Positions 53,675 to 62,855 of a stretch of DNA of 64,000 nucleotides are shown in pieces. The notes below the pieces were generated by a model, which saw nothing but the letters and a program-made list of their open reading frames with translations, was not told the DNA's origin and searched no databases. The stretch's first letter is position 1. The number at the start of each line of letters is the position of its first letter. The DNA comes from Clostridiaceae bacterium (GTDB taxonomy: Bacteria; Bacillota; Clostridia; Peptostreptococcales; Natronincolaceae), in the NCBI GenBank assembly GCA_018432235.1, contig JAHDLO010000009.1, forward strand, positions 62,001 through 126,000, in the 5' to 3' direction. Position numbers and translations under genes: made by a program.

Positions 53675-54721
53675 CTATATGACTTCAATCAGAACATCCA
53701 TAATTCCACCGCAGACCATGCCGTCATCTTCAGCAGCATTTCCTGTCATATCTACGCGGTGAAGGACATAGCTCTGCGATTCATATAGATTCTGGGCAAC
53801 TGTAATGACAGCTGCTTCACTGCAGCCTCCGCCGATACTGCCAAGGGTTTTACCATCCTGCCAAACCAGCATTTTTGCACCGGCCTTACGTGGGACAGAG
53901 CCCTTTGCCGTAATGATGGTTACTAGGACTCTTGGCACTTGGGATGCTGATAAAAGCTGATGTATAACATCCTCATCAAATTCAGGCATATTAAATTTAA
54001 CAGTGGAGGCAGTGGTCTTAGGTTTTCTTCGATAGCTTATTACCTCAGCTATAATGGATATTGCTATTTCTTCGGGGGTAACAGCACCGATGTCCAAGCC
54101 AATGGGAGAATTAACCCTTGCCAAGCTCTCGGGGCTATAGTTCTCCTCCAGCAGCATATCCTTCATAGTCTTAACACGACGCTTAGAGCCAATCATGCCA
54201 AGATAGGCGGTGTTGTATTTCAAAGCCAAGCGCAGGCATAGCTCATCATATCTATGTCCTCTGGTGACTATTACGATATAATCTGCCTCTCTGGGCTTTA
54301 CTCTTTGGAAGGCGTCCTGAAAGCTATCACAGATGACGGCGCTGGCCTCAGGAAACCTATTTTTGTTGGCAAAGGAGGGACGATCATCTATTACAGTTAC
54401 CGAAAGACCGATTTTGGCCCCGAACTCTGCTAGGGGCTTTGCAACATGTCCCCCTCCGAAAATGATCAGACGGGGCTTCGGGAAATAGGGCTCAAGTAAG
54501 AGCATTTCTTTATCCGTCCTTAACAGCTGAAGGCCCCCTGTAGACAAGGCCTCTTCGACGGCCTGACTAATAGCAGTATCAGAAGCTCTTGGGTCATCAG
54601 CAAAAAATTTATCGATTACCTTACCCTTATTTTCCTCGCTGGGCATAAGACGGGTAATTAATACAACCGCTTCACCTGTATCAAGCTTAGCAGTTAATTC
54701 ATTGTAGACCAGATTAAACAT
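53675..54721 (-). CDS. XdhC/CoxI-family molybdoenzyme maturation protein
   Basis: 348 residues. C-terminal Rossmann half with GGGHVAKPLAEFGAKIG and the family motif YLGMIGSKRRVK; XdhC/CoxI-type half with GSVPRKAGAKMLVWQDGKTLGSIGGGCSEAAV. Helps insert the sulfurated molybdenum cofactor into xanthine dehydrogenase-like enzymes. The order of the halves reads Rossmann first and then CoxI-like, the reverse of many XdhC proteins. No molybdoenzyme genes are within the window. Confidence 0.88.
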   Translation of the reverse strand: MFNLVYNELTAKLDTGEAVVLITRLMPSEENKGKVIDKFFADDPRASDTAISQAVEEALSTGGLQLLRTDKEMLLLEPYFPKPRLIIFGGGHVAKPLAEFGAKIGLSVTVIDDRPSFANKNRFPEASAVICDSFQDAFQRVKPREADYIVIVTRGHRYDELCLRLALKYNTAYLGMIGSKRRVKTMKDMLLEENYSPESLARVNSPIGLDIGAVTPEEIAISIIAEVISYRRKPKTTASTVKFNMPEFDEDVIHQLLSASQVPRVLVTIITAKGSVPRKAGAKMLVWQDGKTLGSIGGGCSEAAVITVAQNLYESQSYVLHRVDMTGNAAEDDGMVCGGIMDVLIEVI

Positions 54722-54855
54722 TACAGCACCAGTCCTTTCGTATGTAGTTTCTTGTTTTTAGTATAGTAAATTGGACTGCATTTTACAAGGTCAAGATAAT
54801 TGCTTAAATACAGTGTATATAGAAAAGAAATTTTATGTTGATTGGAGGTGATGAA

Positions 54856-55569
54856 ATGGAGGAGCTTAAATTCAGAAATGAGCTTAAATATAATATCAAT
54901 TATAAGGATTATGAAATGATGAGGCCTGTACTCAGGAGCTTTATGAAGGTGGACGGTAATGCCTTAAATAATACTGACAGCTACCATATCAGAAGCCTAT
55001 ATTTTGATGATTTTTGCAACACCGCCTTATATGAAAAGCTTTCCGGCTGTGATTGTCGCAGCAAATACAGGGTTAGGATTTACAACATGTCCGACAGGAT
55101 GATCATGCTGGAAAAGAAAATTAAGAAGGGCAACAGGACAGCAAAGATAAGGCAAGAGCTTACCAAGGAGGAGTGCAGCAAAATTTTGGAGAATGACTAC
55201 GACAGCTTTATAGCCTCCGATAAGTCACTGCTGAAGGAGCTGTTTATAAAAAACCGTTCAGACCTACTGAAGCCTGTGGTAATTGTAGACTATGAAAGGG
55301 AGGCCTATATAAGTCCACTGGGGAATGTCAGAATAACCTTTGACAAATGGCTTAAAACAGGGCTTTTTTCAACTGATTTATTCAATGCTGGGCTGCCGAT
55401 GCTGAAGGCACTGGATGAGGAAGTGATAGTCATGGAGGTCAAATATGATGAATATTTACCTTTGCATATAAAGAATGCTGTACAGATAAAGAATCGTCAA
55501 CGATTGTCGGTATCAAAATACGTTATATGCAGAAAACACAATAAAATAAATTCATGGGAGGATAATTAA
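54856..55569 (+). CDS. VTC-domain polyphosphate polymerase-like protein
   Basis: 237 residues from ATG 54856 (GGAGGTGATG upstream); the earlier in-frame ATG would place the ribosome binding site inside the gene. VTC tunnel residues: FRNELKYNI, RSLYFDD, KYRVRIY, MLEKKIKKGNRTAK, and a late EVKYDEYLPLHI. Yeast Vtc4 uses this fold to make polyphosphate from ATP. Stops 2 bases before the DUF4956 gene. Confidence 0.9.
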   Translation: MEELKFRNELKYNINYKDYEMMRPVLRSFMKVDGNALNNTDSYHIRSLYFDDFCNTALYEKLSGCDCRSKYRVRIYNMSDRMIMLEKKIKKGNRTAKIRQELTKEECSKILENDYDSFIASDKSLLKELFIKNRSDLLKPVVIVDYEREAYISPLGNVRITFDKWLKTGLFSTDLFNAGLPMLKALDEEVIVMEVKYDEYLPLHIKNAVQIKNRQRLSVSKYVICRKHNKINSWEDN

Positions 55570-55571
55570 AA

Positions 55572-56246
55572 ATGACTTTTTCAGATATCTTTAAAAACAG
55601 CTTTTTAGAAGCAGTGGCCCCAAGCTTAAATATATTTAATATCCTATTAAGTATGGGAATAACTTTTGTATTGGGAATGTTTATATACCTTGTGTATAAG
55701 AAAACCTTCAAGGGCGTATTATATTCCAAAAGCTTTAATGTTTCACTGGTAATGATCTCAATGATAACTGCTTTGATTATCATGGCTATATCTTCAAACG
55801 TCATATTGTCTCTGGGTATGGTTGGCGCCCTCAGTATTGTCAGATTCAGAACCGCCATTAAAGACCCCATCGATCTTATATTTATGTTTTGGGCCATATC
55901 TATAGGGATAGTCTCAGGCGCAGGCTTATATCAGCTGGCTATACTGGGCTCCATCATAATAGGGATTACAATGACGGTGTTTACTAATCTTTCAACTGTT
56001 GAAAGTCCATTTTTATTGGTGTTTAATTGTGAGGACGGCAATGTTGAGGATGCTATTTTAAGCCATTTGTCAAAGGTGGTAAAGAAATATCAGATCAAAT
56101 CAAAAACAGTCTCAAGGGATAATATTGAAATGACAATAGAGGTAAGGCTAAAAAATCAGGAAACAGGCTTTATCAATGAGCTTTCACAAAGGGATGGGGT
56201 ACGTAGTGCTGTGCTGGTTAGCTATGATGGCGATTATGTTTCCTAA
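55572..56246 (+). CDS. DUF4956 membrane protein
   Basis: 224 residues. Four or five membrane helices in the first ~140 residues with the family segment LGMVGALSIVRFRTAIKDP, then a small cytoplasmic ferredoxin-like domain. DUF4956 genes habitually stand beside VTC and CotH genes; function not established. Coupled to the VTC gene; GGGAGGAT ribosome binding site overlaps the end of that gene. Confidence 0.88.
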   Translation: MTFSDIFKNSFLEAVAPSLNIFNILLSMGITFVLGMFIYLVYKKTFKGVLYSKSFNVSLVMISMITALIIMAISSNVILSLGMVGALSIVRFRTAIKDPIDLIFMFWAISIGIVSGAGLYQLAILGSIIIGITMTVFTNLSTVESPFLLVFNCEDGNVEDAILSHLSKVVKKYQIKSKTVSRDNIEMTIEVRLKNQETGFINELSQRDGVRSAVLVSYDGDYVS

Positions 56247-56267
56247 CCAAATAGGTGGTGAAAAAAT

Positions 56268-58055
56268 GTGAAAAAAATTCTAATAATTACAGTGATACTA
56301 CTGCTGATTAATTCAGCTGTTGGGCTTATGGGGCTTCAGCTACCCTCACAGCTTAAGCTAAAGGAAATGGAGGCACAATTGGATCAGTCCGTATTTCCTA
56401 TCGATGAGGTAGTTGAGGTAAGGATTGATATCTCAGAGAAGGATTTTCAGGCAATGCTTGAGAATCCTCTGGCAGAGGAATATAAAACTGCCAGTGTCAA
56501 TTATAATGGCTATAGCCTCGATAATATTGGCATACGAACCAAAGGAAACTCCAGCTTAAGCTCCGTTGCCAGAAGTGATTCGGAACGCTATAGCTTTAAG
56601 CTTACCTTTGATGAATATATTGGTGATCAGAGTCTATTGGGCGTAATGGAGATAAACTTAAATAATAATTACAGTGATGCTACCTATATGCGGGAGCTAT
56701 TAACCTATGAGCTGCTGGCTGAAATGGGGGTTCCCACCCCAAAGACCAGCTACGTCAATTTATATATCAATGATCAGCTATGGGGGCTTTATCTGGCAGT
56801 GGAGGCAATAGACGAGGCTTATTTGAGAAGACATTTTGATGTTTCCACAGGTGATTTATACAGGCCTGCAGGCAACGGCAGTGACTTAATCTGGAAGGGA
56901 TCGGACATGGAAAACTACTCGGGGATGGATTTGAAGACCAATAAAAAATCCCCCGATAATGAGGCGTTGCTGGCTATGCTGCAGGAGCTTAACGAGGGCA
57001 GCGATTATGAAAAATATATAAATGTAGACGGTTTTTTAAGATATTTGGCCGTCAGTACAGCAGTGGTGAATTTAGACAGCTACCAGGGGCAGTTTAAGCA
57101 CAATTATTATCTCTACGAGGAAAATGGCTATTTTCATTTTCTCCCCTGGGATTTTAATATGTCCTTTGGCGGATTTGGAGGTGGTGGCGGTGCGATGGGT
57201 GGCGGCAGAAACGCTGAAGGTGGGATGGCTGAAGACAGAATCGCTGCCAGAGGTGGAATGGCTGAAGGCAGAATTGTTGAAGGCGGAATGGACGGCAGCG
57301 GAGGTCAATCCACAACCTTGAAAATCGACGAGCCCACCACAGGAAATGTTGAGGAGCGTCCGCTGATAAGCAAGCTGCTGGCAGTAGAAGAATATAAGGA
57401 AGCATATCACGGATATATAGAGGAAATAGTTAATGGTTATCTTTCAACCGAAAGGTTCGAGGCAAGGGTGGAGGAAATAGCAGAATTGATCAGACCCCAT
57501 GTGGAGCAGGACCCAACAAAATTTGTTACCATGGAGGAATTTGAGAAAGGGATTTATGACACCACCAACGGTCTTCTGGCCTTTACTGAGGCTCGGGTAG
57601 AAAATGTAAAGCAACAGCTCTCAGGCGAAATTGCATCTGTTAAGGATGGTACAGAGGTAACAGAAGGATTAGGCGGTATAGGTATGTTTGCCGGAGGAGA
57701 AAATGCTGGCAGAGGACAGTGGGGAAATATACCACAGGCAGGAGAAGCACCTGAAGGCATGGAAGGCATGCCACAACGGAGAGGCAACCAAGGAGGAGAA
57801 GCACCTGAAGGCATAGAAGGCATGCCACAATGGGGAGGCAATCAGGCAGGAGAAGCAGCCGGCAGAAATCGTGGTGAAAATGTCATGGGGCCTGGCGGTG
57901 AAATGCAGGGTGGTAGAGCACCGGGAGGCGGTATGGGGGCTATGACATCAAGAACAGAAGAAAGCGCTTATACGGCAATATCCAAAACAACCCTTATCAT
58001 GCTGCTGCTCTTGATGACCTCAGCCTTTGGTGTATTTATGTTTAAAAGAAAATAG
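56268..58055 (+). CDS. cotH: CotH-family protein kinase with Gly/Met-rich region
   Basis: 595 residues from a GTG (GGTGG upstream). N-terminal signal or anchor helix, CotH domain with VRIDISEKDFQAM, IRTKGNSSL, YLAVEAIDEAYLRRHF and the catalytic-type DFNMSFGG; then a low-complexity part rich in Gly, Met, Glu and Arg (about 300-350 and 460-570) with repeated APEG(I/M)EGMPQ units, and a C-terminal membrane helix (TTLIMLLLLMTSAFGVFMF). CotH kinases phosphorylate spore-coat proteins in Bacillus; the membrane anchors here suggest a surface or envelope role instead. Third gene of the VTC operon. Confidence 0.88.
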   Translation: MKKILIITVILLLINSAVGLMGLQLPSQLKLKEMEAQLDQSVFPIDEVVEVRIDISEKDFQAMLENPLAEEYKTASVNYNGYSLDNIGIRTKGNSSLSSVARSDSERYSFKLTFDEYIGDQSLLGVMEINLNNNYSDATYMRELLTYELLAEMGVPTPKTSYVNLYINDQLWGLYLAVEAIDEAYLRRHFDVSTGDLYRPAGNGSDLIWKGSDMENYSGMDLKTNKKSPDNEALLAMLQELNEGSDYEKYINVDGFLRYLAVSTAVVNLDSYQGQFKHNYYLYEENGYFHFLPWDFNMSFGGFGGGGGAMGGGRNAEGGMAEDRIAARGGMAEGRIVEGGMDGSGGQSTTLKIDEPTTGNVEERPLISKLLAVEEYKEAYHGYIEEIVNGYLSTERFEARVEEIAELIRPHVEQDPTKFVTMEEFEKGIYDTTNGLLAFTEARVENVKQQLSGEIASVKDGTEVTEGLGGIGMFAGGENAGRGQWGNIPQAGEAPEGMEGMPQRRGNQGGEAPEGIEGMPQWGGNQAGEAAGRNRGENVMGPGGEMQGGRAPGGGMGAMTSRTEESAYTAISKTTLIMLLLLMTSAFGVFMFKRK

Positions 58056-58148
58056 GTTGTGATTAATTGAGATAATTGGACATATTAAAATTTATAAATA
58101 AACCACCAAGGCAATTATACGCCCAATACTGATATGGAGGCCACTAAT

Positions 58149-58217
58149 ATGTCTAATACTAACAGCAGTATTAATTTTGTCTGGATGACGGCTTTTCAAA
58201 GCAGGAGTCTTGGTTAG
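58149..58217 (+). CDS. Possible 22-residue peptide
   Basis: ATG 11 bases after GGAGG; the product (MSNTNSSINFVWMTAF...) has no recognised motif. It could be a small translated peptide or a remnant. It lies in the gap after CotH, without a clear promoter. Confidence 0.25.
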   Translation: MSNTNSSINFVWMTAFQSRSLG

Positions 58218-58292
58218 CACTATGAAGGAATAAGCAGGCTATAACTCATGCATAATAGAAGAAAACACATCTATTGCATGGGAGGTATAGCT

Positions 58293-58565
58293 ATGGAAGT
58301 TATAATAAGCGATGCAGCCATGAACATTTTGAGGCATAATGATCTAGGTCGGTTTATAAGAATAAAGCCCAAAAGCAAGCATCCCGATGGCGTCAGCTAT
58401 GAAATCATTCAAGGGGAGCTAACACTTGAGGATAATTACTATGAGGTGGCAGAGCTGGTCTTCATAGTTAGTAAGGAGGAGCAGCAGCTGGCATGTTTGG
58501 AAATCGATTATGTCGAGGATTGGTGGGGAAGTGAATTAGTTATTGTCCTGGGAGGTAGAGGCTAA
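58293..58565 (+). CDS. HesB/IscA-like small protein lacking the cluster cysteines
   Basis: 90 residues from ATG 58293 (GGGAGGTA). MEVIISDAAMNIL, GRFIRIKPK and the C-terminal LEIDYVEDWWGSELVI follow the HesB-like fold, but the three Cys that bind iron-sulfur in IscA are absent (one Cys only). Probably a HesB-like protein of unknown role. Confidence 0.65.
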   Translation: MEVIISDAAMNILRHNDLGRFIRIKPKSKHPDGVSYEIIQGELTLEDNYYEVAELVFIVSKEEQQLACLEIDYVEDWWGSELVIVLGGRG

Positions 58566-58805
58566 GGCGTCTGATGTACTTCTTTGTGTCAATATCCTAA
58601 TGCAGGAATTGAATACTTGAAAATCTCGATAAGAGGGTAGGCATAAGAAGAATTCTTCAGTCTATCCTCTTCATAATGCTATAAGAGACTAAAGGTATAA
58701 TAAGCATTAGTATGCATAAAAGAAGGATTTATTAATAGCTTATTGAATAATACAAATAGTTAAAACGTTAAAAAAATATTATCAACCGCTTGGAGGCGAA
58801 CTCGT

Positions 58806-59636
58806 ATGAAGTATAGGATTGGCGATGTAGAACGACTCTTAGGCGTATCCTCAGATACAATACGTTTTTTTGAAAGAAAGGGCGTAGTGAAGCCCATCAA
58901 AATTGATAGTAATAATTATAGACTTTTCAGCGCCATGGACATACATAAGCTGGTAGCCTATAGGTACTACAGGAATATGGATTTTTCGGCAGATGAGTCG
59001 GTTAATATGCTTAATCATTATTCCCATAAGAAAGCTACTGAAGAGCTCGTAAAGCAGATCGATGTGATAGAGGGTAAGCTAAAGCATTATAGTGAATTAT
59101 TTGAAAGAATGCAGGATTTAAAAAAGTCTTATTTCAGCGTTGATACTCTGGTGAATAGCTATGAAATAGAAAATTCGCCACAGCTTGTATTCTACTATAA
59201 TCAGGTGAATCATCAGTTCGATAAAGATGAGGAGGGAAGAAGAGAAATTACACAAAAATGGTTAGAACAGGTGCCCTTTGTCTGGATGGCATTAAACATC
59301 CCATTAAATGAAATGCCTGAAGGCAACAATATATATTGGGGCTATGCAATCGATACCAAGCATAAGGAGAGGATTAAAAGTCTTGATTTGACCTATGCCA
59401 GAACCTTGCCCTCCAGGCCTTGCCTTCACACGATCGTTAAATGTAGCAGTGACGAAGTACTAAAGCCCTCAAGATTAAGGGGTGCGATAGATTACATAGC
59501 GGATCAGGGCTTAAGGATGGCGGGGGATGCCATCGGATGGATAATAAATGAGGAGAAGCACAATACCCAATTCACAAGATATTTTGAAATTTGGATACCA
59601 GTAGAAGGGGCAGTAATAGAAGCGCATCAGAAATAG
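58806..59636 (+). CDS. MerR-family regulator with C-terminal effector-binding-like domain
   Basis: 276 residues. N-terminal MerR winged helix (YRIGDVERLLGVSSDTIRFFERKGVV, then NNYRLFSAMDI), a dimer helix to about 125, and a ~150-residue C-terminal domain of the GyrI/SOUL-like kind expected to bind a small molecule. It stands upstream of flavoprotein 2 on the same strand, its likely target; the operator at 59770 has no MerR-type 19-bp promoter spacing. Start ATG with TTGGAGGCG. Confidence 0.85.
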   Translation: MKYRIGDVERLLGVSSDTIRFFERKGVVKPIKIDSNNYRLFSAMDIHKLVAYRYYRNMDFSADESVNMLNHYSHKKATEELVKQIDVIEGKLKHYSELFERMQDLKKSYFSVDTLVNSYEIENSPQLVFYYNQVNHQFDKDEEGRREITQKWLEQVPFVWMALNIPLNEMPEGNNIYWGYAIDTKHKERIKSLDLTYARTLPSRPCLHTIVKCSSDEVLKPSRLRGAIDYIADQGLRMAGDAIGWIINEEKHNTQFTRYFEIWIPVEGAVIEAHQK

Positions 59637-59656
59637 GAGACTGATGTCTTTTTTAT
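59627..59656 (+). terminator. Terminator at the end of the MerR gene
   Basis: CATCAG/CTGATG stem overlapping the stop codon, followed by TTTTTT. A second stem GGGTAAT/ATTACCC (about 59715-59753) lies further on. Confidence 0.55.
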
Positions 59657-59769
59657 ATATCACCAAGCAATATCTATTGACACTGGAGTAAGTACAGACT
59701 TTATAATTGTAGAAGGGTAATGGATTAAGCAATTAAAGCTAAGGATATTACCCTTTATACTAATTTTTG

Positions 59770-59791
59770 TTGTTAATTAAATAACTAACAA
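59770..59791. promoter_or_regulatory. Candidate operator upstream of flavoprotein 2
   Basis: TTGTTAATTA-AA-TAACTAACAA, arms matching at 9 of 10 positions. The 18-base core (59772-59789) has the same GTTA-N6-TAACTAAC pattern as the operator before flavoprotein 1 (447-464). It lies 37 bases before the start codon. Confidence 0.5.
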
Positions 59792-59827
59792 AAAGTGTAA
59801 CATCATACTATTCGAGGGGGAATAAAA

Positions 59828-61786
59828 ATGAAAAAGCATAGGTTGAAGGTGATTATATGCCTGATGCTAAGTATGGTTATGCTGCTGATGGCAGGCTGCT
59901 CCGGTGGAAATACACCAGCCAGCGGCAATGCGCTTTATAAGGCAGGAACCTACACTGCAGCTGCGGCGGGTAATTTTGGAGACATAACGGTTTCTGTATC
60001 CTTTAGCGAGACAGAAATTCTTGAGGTGAAAATAGTTAGTCACAATGAAACTGAGGATATTGCTAAGCCGGTATTTTCAAAGTTTCCGGAAGAAATAGTT
60101 AAGGGCCAGACCCTTGCATTAGATACAATATCCGGTGCTACCAATACCAGCAAAGGCGTGCTTAAGGCAGTAGAAGACTGCGTAATACAAGCAGGAGGAG
60201 ACATTGAAGCATTAAAAGCTAAAAAAAGCCTGAATACAGCAGGGGAGCCAATAAATAAGACTGTTGATGTTGTAGTAATAGGTGGCGGTGGAGCGGGCTT
60301 AGCGGCGGCTACTTCCGCAGCGGAAAATGGTGCCAGTGTTATTCTAATTGAAAAAGCGGCGGCGCTTGGCGGAAATACTCTTAGGGCAGGGGGCGCATAC
60401 AATGCGGTTGATCCAGAAAGACAAAAATCAGTAGAGATGACCCAGCCTCTAATGGAAGATTTAAAGTCAATATTGGATTTAAAGGAAAGTGATTTAGGTG
60501 ATATGGCACCTACTTTAACAGTATTAAAGGGCCAGATTAACGAATATCTAAAGGGAGACACCAGTGTGCTTTTTGATTCACCGGAGCTACATATGATACA
60601 AACCTACTTGGGCGGTAAAAGAGAGGGCTTAGACGGGTCTGTTATCACGGGAAAGGCTAGTCTGATAGAAATATTAGCAAAGAATTCTTTAAAGGCCATA
60701 GAATGGCTCGAGGGCTATGGCCTTAAATTCACCGACAATATAAGCACTGTATTAGGTGCTTTATGGCCCAGAACCCATGGTCCAACAGAGCCCATCGGAA
60801 CAGGATATATCAGGGTTCTGAAGGAGGCCTCAACAAAGCTAAACGTAGAAATTATGACTGAAACAAAGGGCATGGAGCTAATCGTAGAGTCGGGACGAGT
60901 GACAGGGGTAAAGGCTGAAAAGCATGATGGCACACCGGTTACATTAATGGCAAATAAGGGCGTTGTTATTGCTACCGGTGGCTTTGGAGCAAATCCTGAA
61001 ATGAGGGCTGAGTACAATGTATATTGGCCAGATATGCCTTTAAGCATGCCGACAACAAATTCTTCAGACTCAACCGGAGATGGCATAATAATGGGTAAGG
61101 CTGTAGACGCAAATCTTGTGGGAATGGGCTTTATTCAATTGATGCCAAGCTCTCACCCCGAAAGCGGTGCCTTATCAGGAGGACTATGGGGCAGTGCTGA
61201 ATCACAGGTATTTGTAAATTCTGTAGGTAAGCGTTTTGTAAATGAGTACTCTGGAAGAGATGTGCTGGCATCAGCTGCTCTAAACCAAAAGGAAGGTCTT
61301 TTCTATATCATCTGTGATCAGGTAACGGCAGGAAATCCACAGCCAGGAGGCAAAAACGGCTGGGGCGACAGTATAGATAACTTAATCGAGACCAAGAGTG
61401 TATATAAGGCAGATACCTTAGAGGAGCTGGCATTACAGTTAGGTATGGCGCCGGCAGTGCTGGTGGAGGAGATTTCTAAATATAATTCTTATATAGACAA
61501 GGGCAACGACCCTGACTTCGGTAAAAAGAACTTTGGCCCTAAGATAGAGGTAGGCCCCTTCTATGCAACGCCTCGCTCACCTTCTGTACATCATACTATG
61601 GGAGGTCTGGAGATAGATGAGTCTGCAAGAGTTCTGAGTACAGATGGAAAAGTGATCTCAGGCCTATATGCAGCCGGAGAGGTAACAGGCGGAATTCATG
61701 CAGGGAATCGTCTTGGCGGAAATGCACTGGCGGATATCATTGTATTTGGTAGAATAGCAGGGGAAAGCGCTGCATTGGGTAAATAA
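59828..61786 (+). CDS. Fumarate/urocanate reductase-like flavoprotein, lipoprotein form (paralogue 2)
   Basis: 652 residues. Lipobox MAGC at Cys24; FMN_bind domain with DTISGAT (99-105); FAD domain with VVVIGGGGAGLAAATSAA near 148. Active-site elements of flavocytochrome c fumarate reductases are present: HHTMGG at 588-593 and GIHAGNRLGGNAL with Arg628. No haem motif; electrons would arrive through the FMN domain, as in ApbE-dependent reductases. It probably reduces fumarate or an unsaturated acid such as urocanate at the cell surface as a terminal electron acceptor. Single gene with terminator. Confidence 0.9.
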   Translation: MKKHRLKVIICLMLSMVMLLMAGCSGGNTPASGNALYKAGTYTAAAAGNFGDITVSVSFSETEILEVKIVSHNETEDIAKPVFSKFPEEIVKGQTLALDTISGATNTSKGVLKAVEDCVIQAGGDIEALKAKKSLNTAGEPINKTVDVVVIGGGGAGLAAATSAAENGASVILIEKAAALGGNTLRAGGAYNAVDPERQKSVEMTQPLMEDLKSILDLKESDLGDMAPTLTVLKGQINEYLKGDTSVLFDSPELHMIQTYLGGKREGLDGSVITGKASLIEILAKNSLKAIEWLEGYGLKFTDNISTVLGALWPRTHGPTEPIGTGYIRVLKEASTKLNVEIMTETKGMELIVESGRVTGVKAEKHDGTPVTLMANKGVVIATGGFGANPEMRAEYNVYWPDMPLSMPTTNSSDSTGDGIIMGKAVDANLVGMGFIQLMPSSHPESGALSGGLWGSAESQVFVNSVGKRFVNEYSGRDVLASAALNQKEGLFYIICDQVTAGNPQPGGKNGWGDSIDNLIETKSVYKADTLEELALQLGMAPAVLVEEISKYNSYIDKGNDPDFGKKNFGPKIEVGPFYATPRSPSVHHTMGGLEIDESARVLSTDGKVISGLYAAGEVTGGIHAGNRLGGNALADIIVFGRIAGESAALGK

Positions 61787-61794
61787 CAACAATA

Positions 61795-61830
61795 GGGGAG
61801 TGGGCCTCGTGCCCACCCCCTTTATTTTTT
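61795..61830 (+). terminator. Terminator after flavoprotein 2
   Basis: GGGGaGTGGGC (61795-61805) with GCCCACCCCC (61811-61820), 5-base loop, then TTTATTTTTT. Confidence 0.88.
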
Positions 61831-61881
61831 CCCTTCAATATTTTTAGAAGGCCAGCTTTAACTCTTGACGATGCACATGAT

Positions 61882-62466
61882 TTATTGGAGCGTTGGTAGT
61901 ATACGACTAATGAACTTTACCATACTTTCCTTAAGATTATAGCTGCCCTCATGCAGACACCAGTCATATACCAACCCACGGGCTGCTATAAATAAGAATT
62001 CTGTCAATTCCTCGGGACTATTATTGGTGGTAATCTCTCCGCTTTTCTGACCTTCAGCAATAATCTCTTGTAGAAGGGTTTGCATATATCTGCCCTTCTT
62101 TATAAACATTTTGTTGTTGGCAGTATAAAGCTGCTTTGCAGTATCCAAGCCTGTTGAGGTGTTGAGATCTGAATAATACCTAAAGTAATCAATGATCTTT
62201 TCAAAAGCAGTTTGACCCTGAATCTTATCCTTAACCTCCTTTAAGAAAAAATCATCCCCCACCTTGTAAATTTCTACAAAGACATCATATTTGGAACTGA
62301 AATAATGATAGAAGGAGCCAATCGAAACTCCGGCTTTTTTAGAAATTTCCTCAATGGTAATGTTGTCGAAGCCTTTACGTTCCATCAGATCGAGAGCCAC
62401 ATTATATATCCTATTCTTAGTATCAATGGCCTGAAGCTGACGTTTAGTTAATTTTTTACCCTTCAT
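61882..62466 (-). CDS. TetR-family repressor
   Basis: 194 residues. N-terminal HTH: IYNVALDLMERKGFDNITIEEISKKAGVSIGSFYHYFSSK, the full TetR signature. Helical ligand domain follows. It is divergent from flavoprotein 3, whose promoter is followed directly by a palindrome, so it is the likely repressor of that gene and perhaps of itself. AGGATGGTGC region precedes the ATG. Confidence 0.9.
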   Translation of the reverse strand: MKGKKLTKRQLQAIDTKNRIYNVALDLMERKGFDNITIEEISKKAGVSIGSFYHYFSSKYDVFVEIYKVGDDFFLKEVKDKIQGQTAFEKIIDYFRYYSDLNTSTGLDTAKQLYTANNKMFIKKGRYMQTLLQEIIAEGQKSGEITTNNSPEELTEFLFIAARGLVYDWCLHEGSYNLKESMVKFISRILPTLQ

Positions 62467-62538
62467 AAATGCACCATCCTTATATCAAATAAAACCTTCT
62501 AGGCTTATATCATCGTAGTATAAAACTATATTATGTTG

Positions 62539-62547
62539 ATTATAGCA
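62539..62547 (-). promoter_or_regulatory. Extended -10 of the TetR gene
   Basis: TGCTATAAT on the minus strand, about 73 bases before the start. The -35 is weak, typical for extended -10 promoters. Confidence 0.5.
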
Positions 62548-62612
62548 TACACAATGCAGACAATCCATTGACTTTAAGTTTCAAAAAAATTGATAAAAAA
62601 TTATTTATAATA

Positions 62613-62641
62613 TTGACAATTATATAACACGATTATATAAT
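62613..62641 (+). promoter_or_regulatory. Consensus SigA promoter of flavoprotein 3
   Basis: Perfect TTGACA (62613-62618), 17-base spacer, perfect TATAAT (62636-62641). Start expected near 62648. The 389-base gap 62467-62855 contains this, the operator below and the TetR promoter. Confidence 0.85.
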
Positions 62642-62647
62642 GAGTGT

Positions 62648-62671
62648 ATTCACCGAATGTATTCGGCGAAT
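62648..62671. promoter_or_regulatory. TetR-type operator at the flavoprotein 3 start site
   Basis: ATTC-a-CCGAAT-GT-ATTCGG-c-GAAT: a 24-base palindrome broken only at the spacer and one pair. It starts at the predicted +1, where bound protein would block a perfect promoter. No similar copy was seen upstream of paralogues 1 and 2. Confidence 0.7.
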
Positions 62672-62855
62672 TGGTTCGATGGGGAATCGTTATCAATACA
62701 GCTTTTAAATGGGACATAAACCAATAAAAGTAAAAGTTGTTATTTTAACATGAATTTTATCGAACGCTTGTTTGAAAATGCTGTAAATTTTTTAGCAAAA
62801 GAAAAGGCACACCGCCTTGAATTTGTTAAATTTTTATACAAAGGGGAGGATAAAA

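Noticed and set aside
57072..57841. Several minus-strand frames opposite the CotH Gly/Met-rich region
   Set aside because: They arise from low-complexity sequence on the coding strand and encode no recognisable domain.
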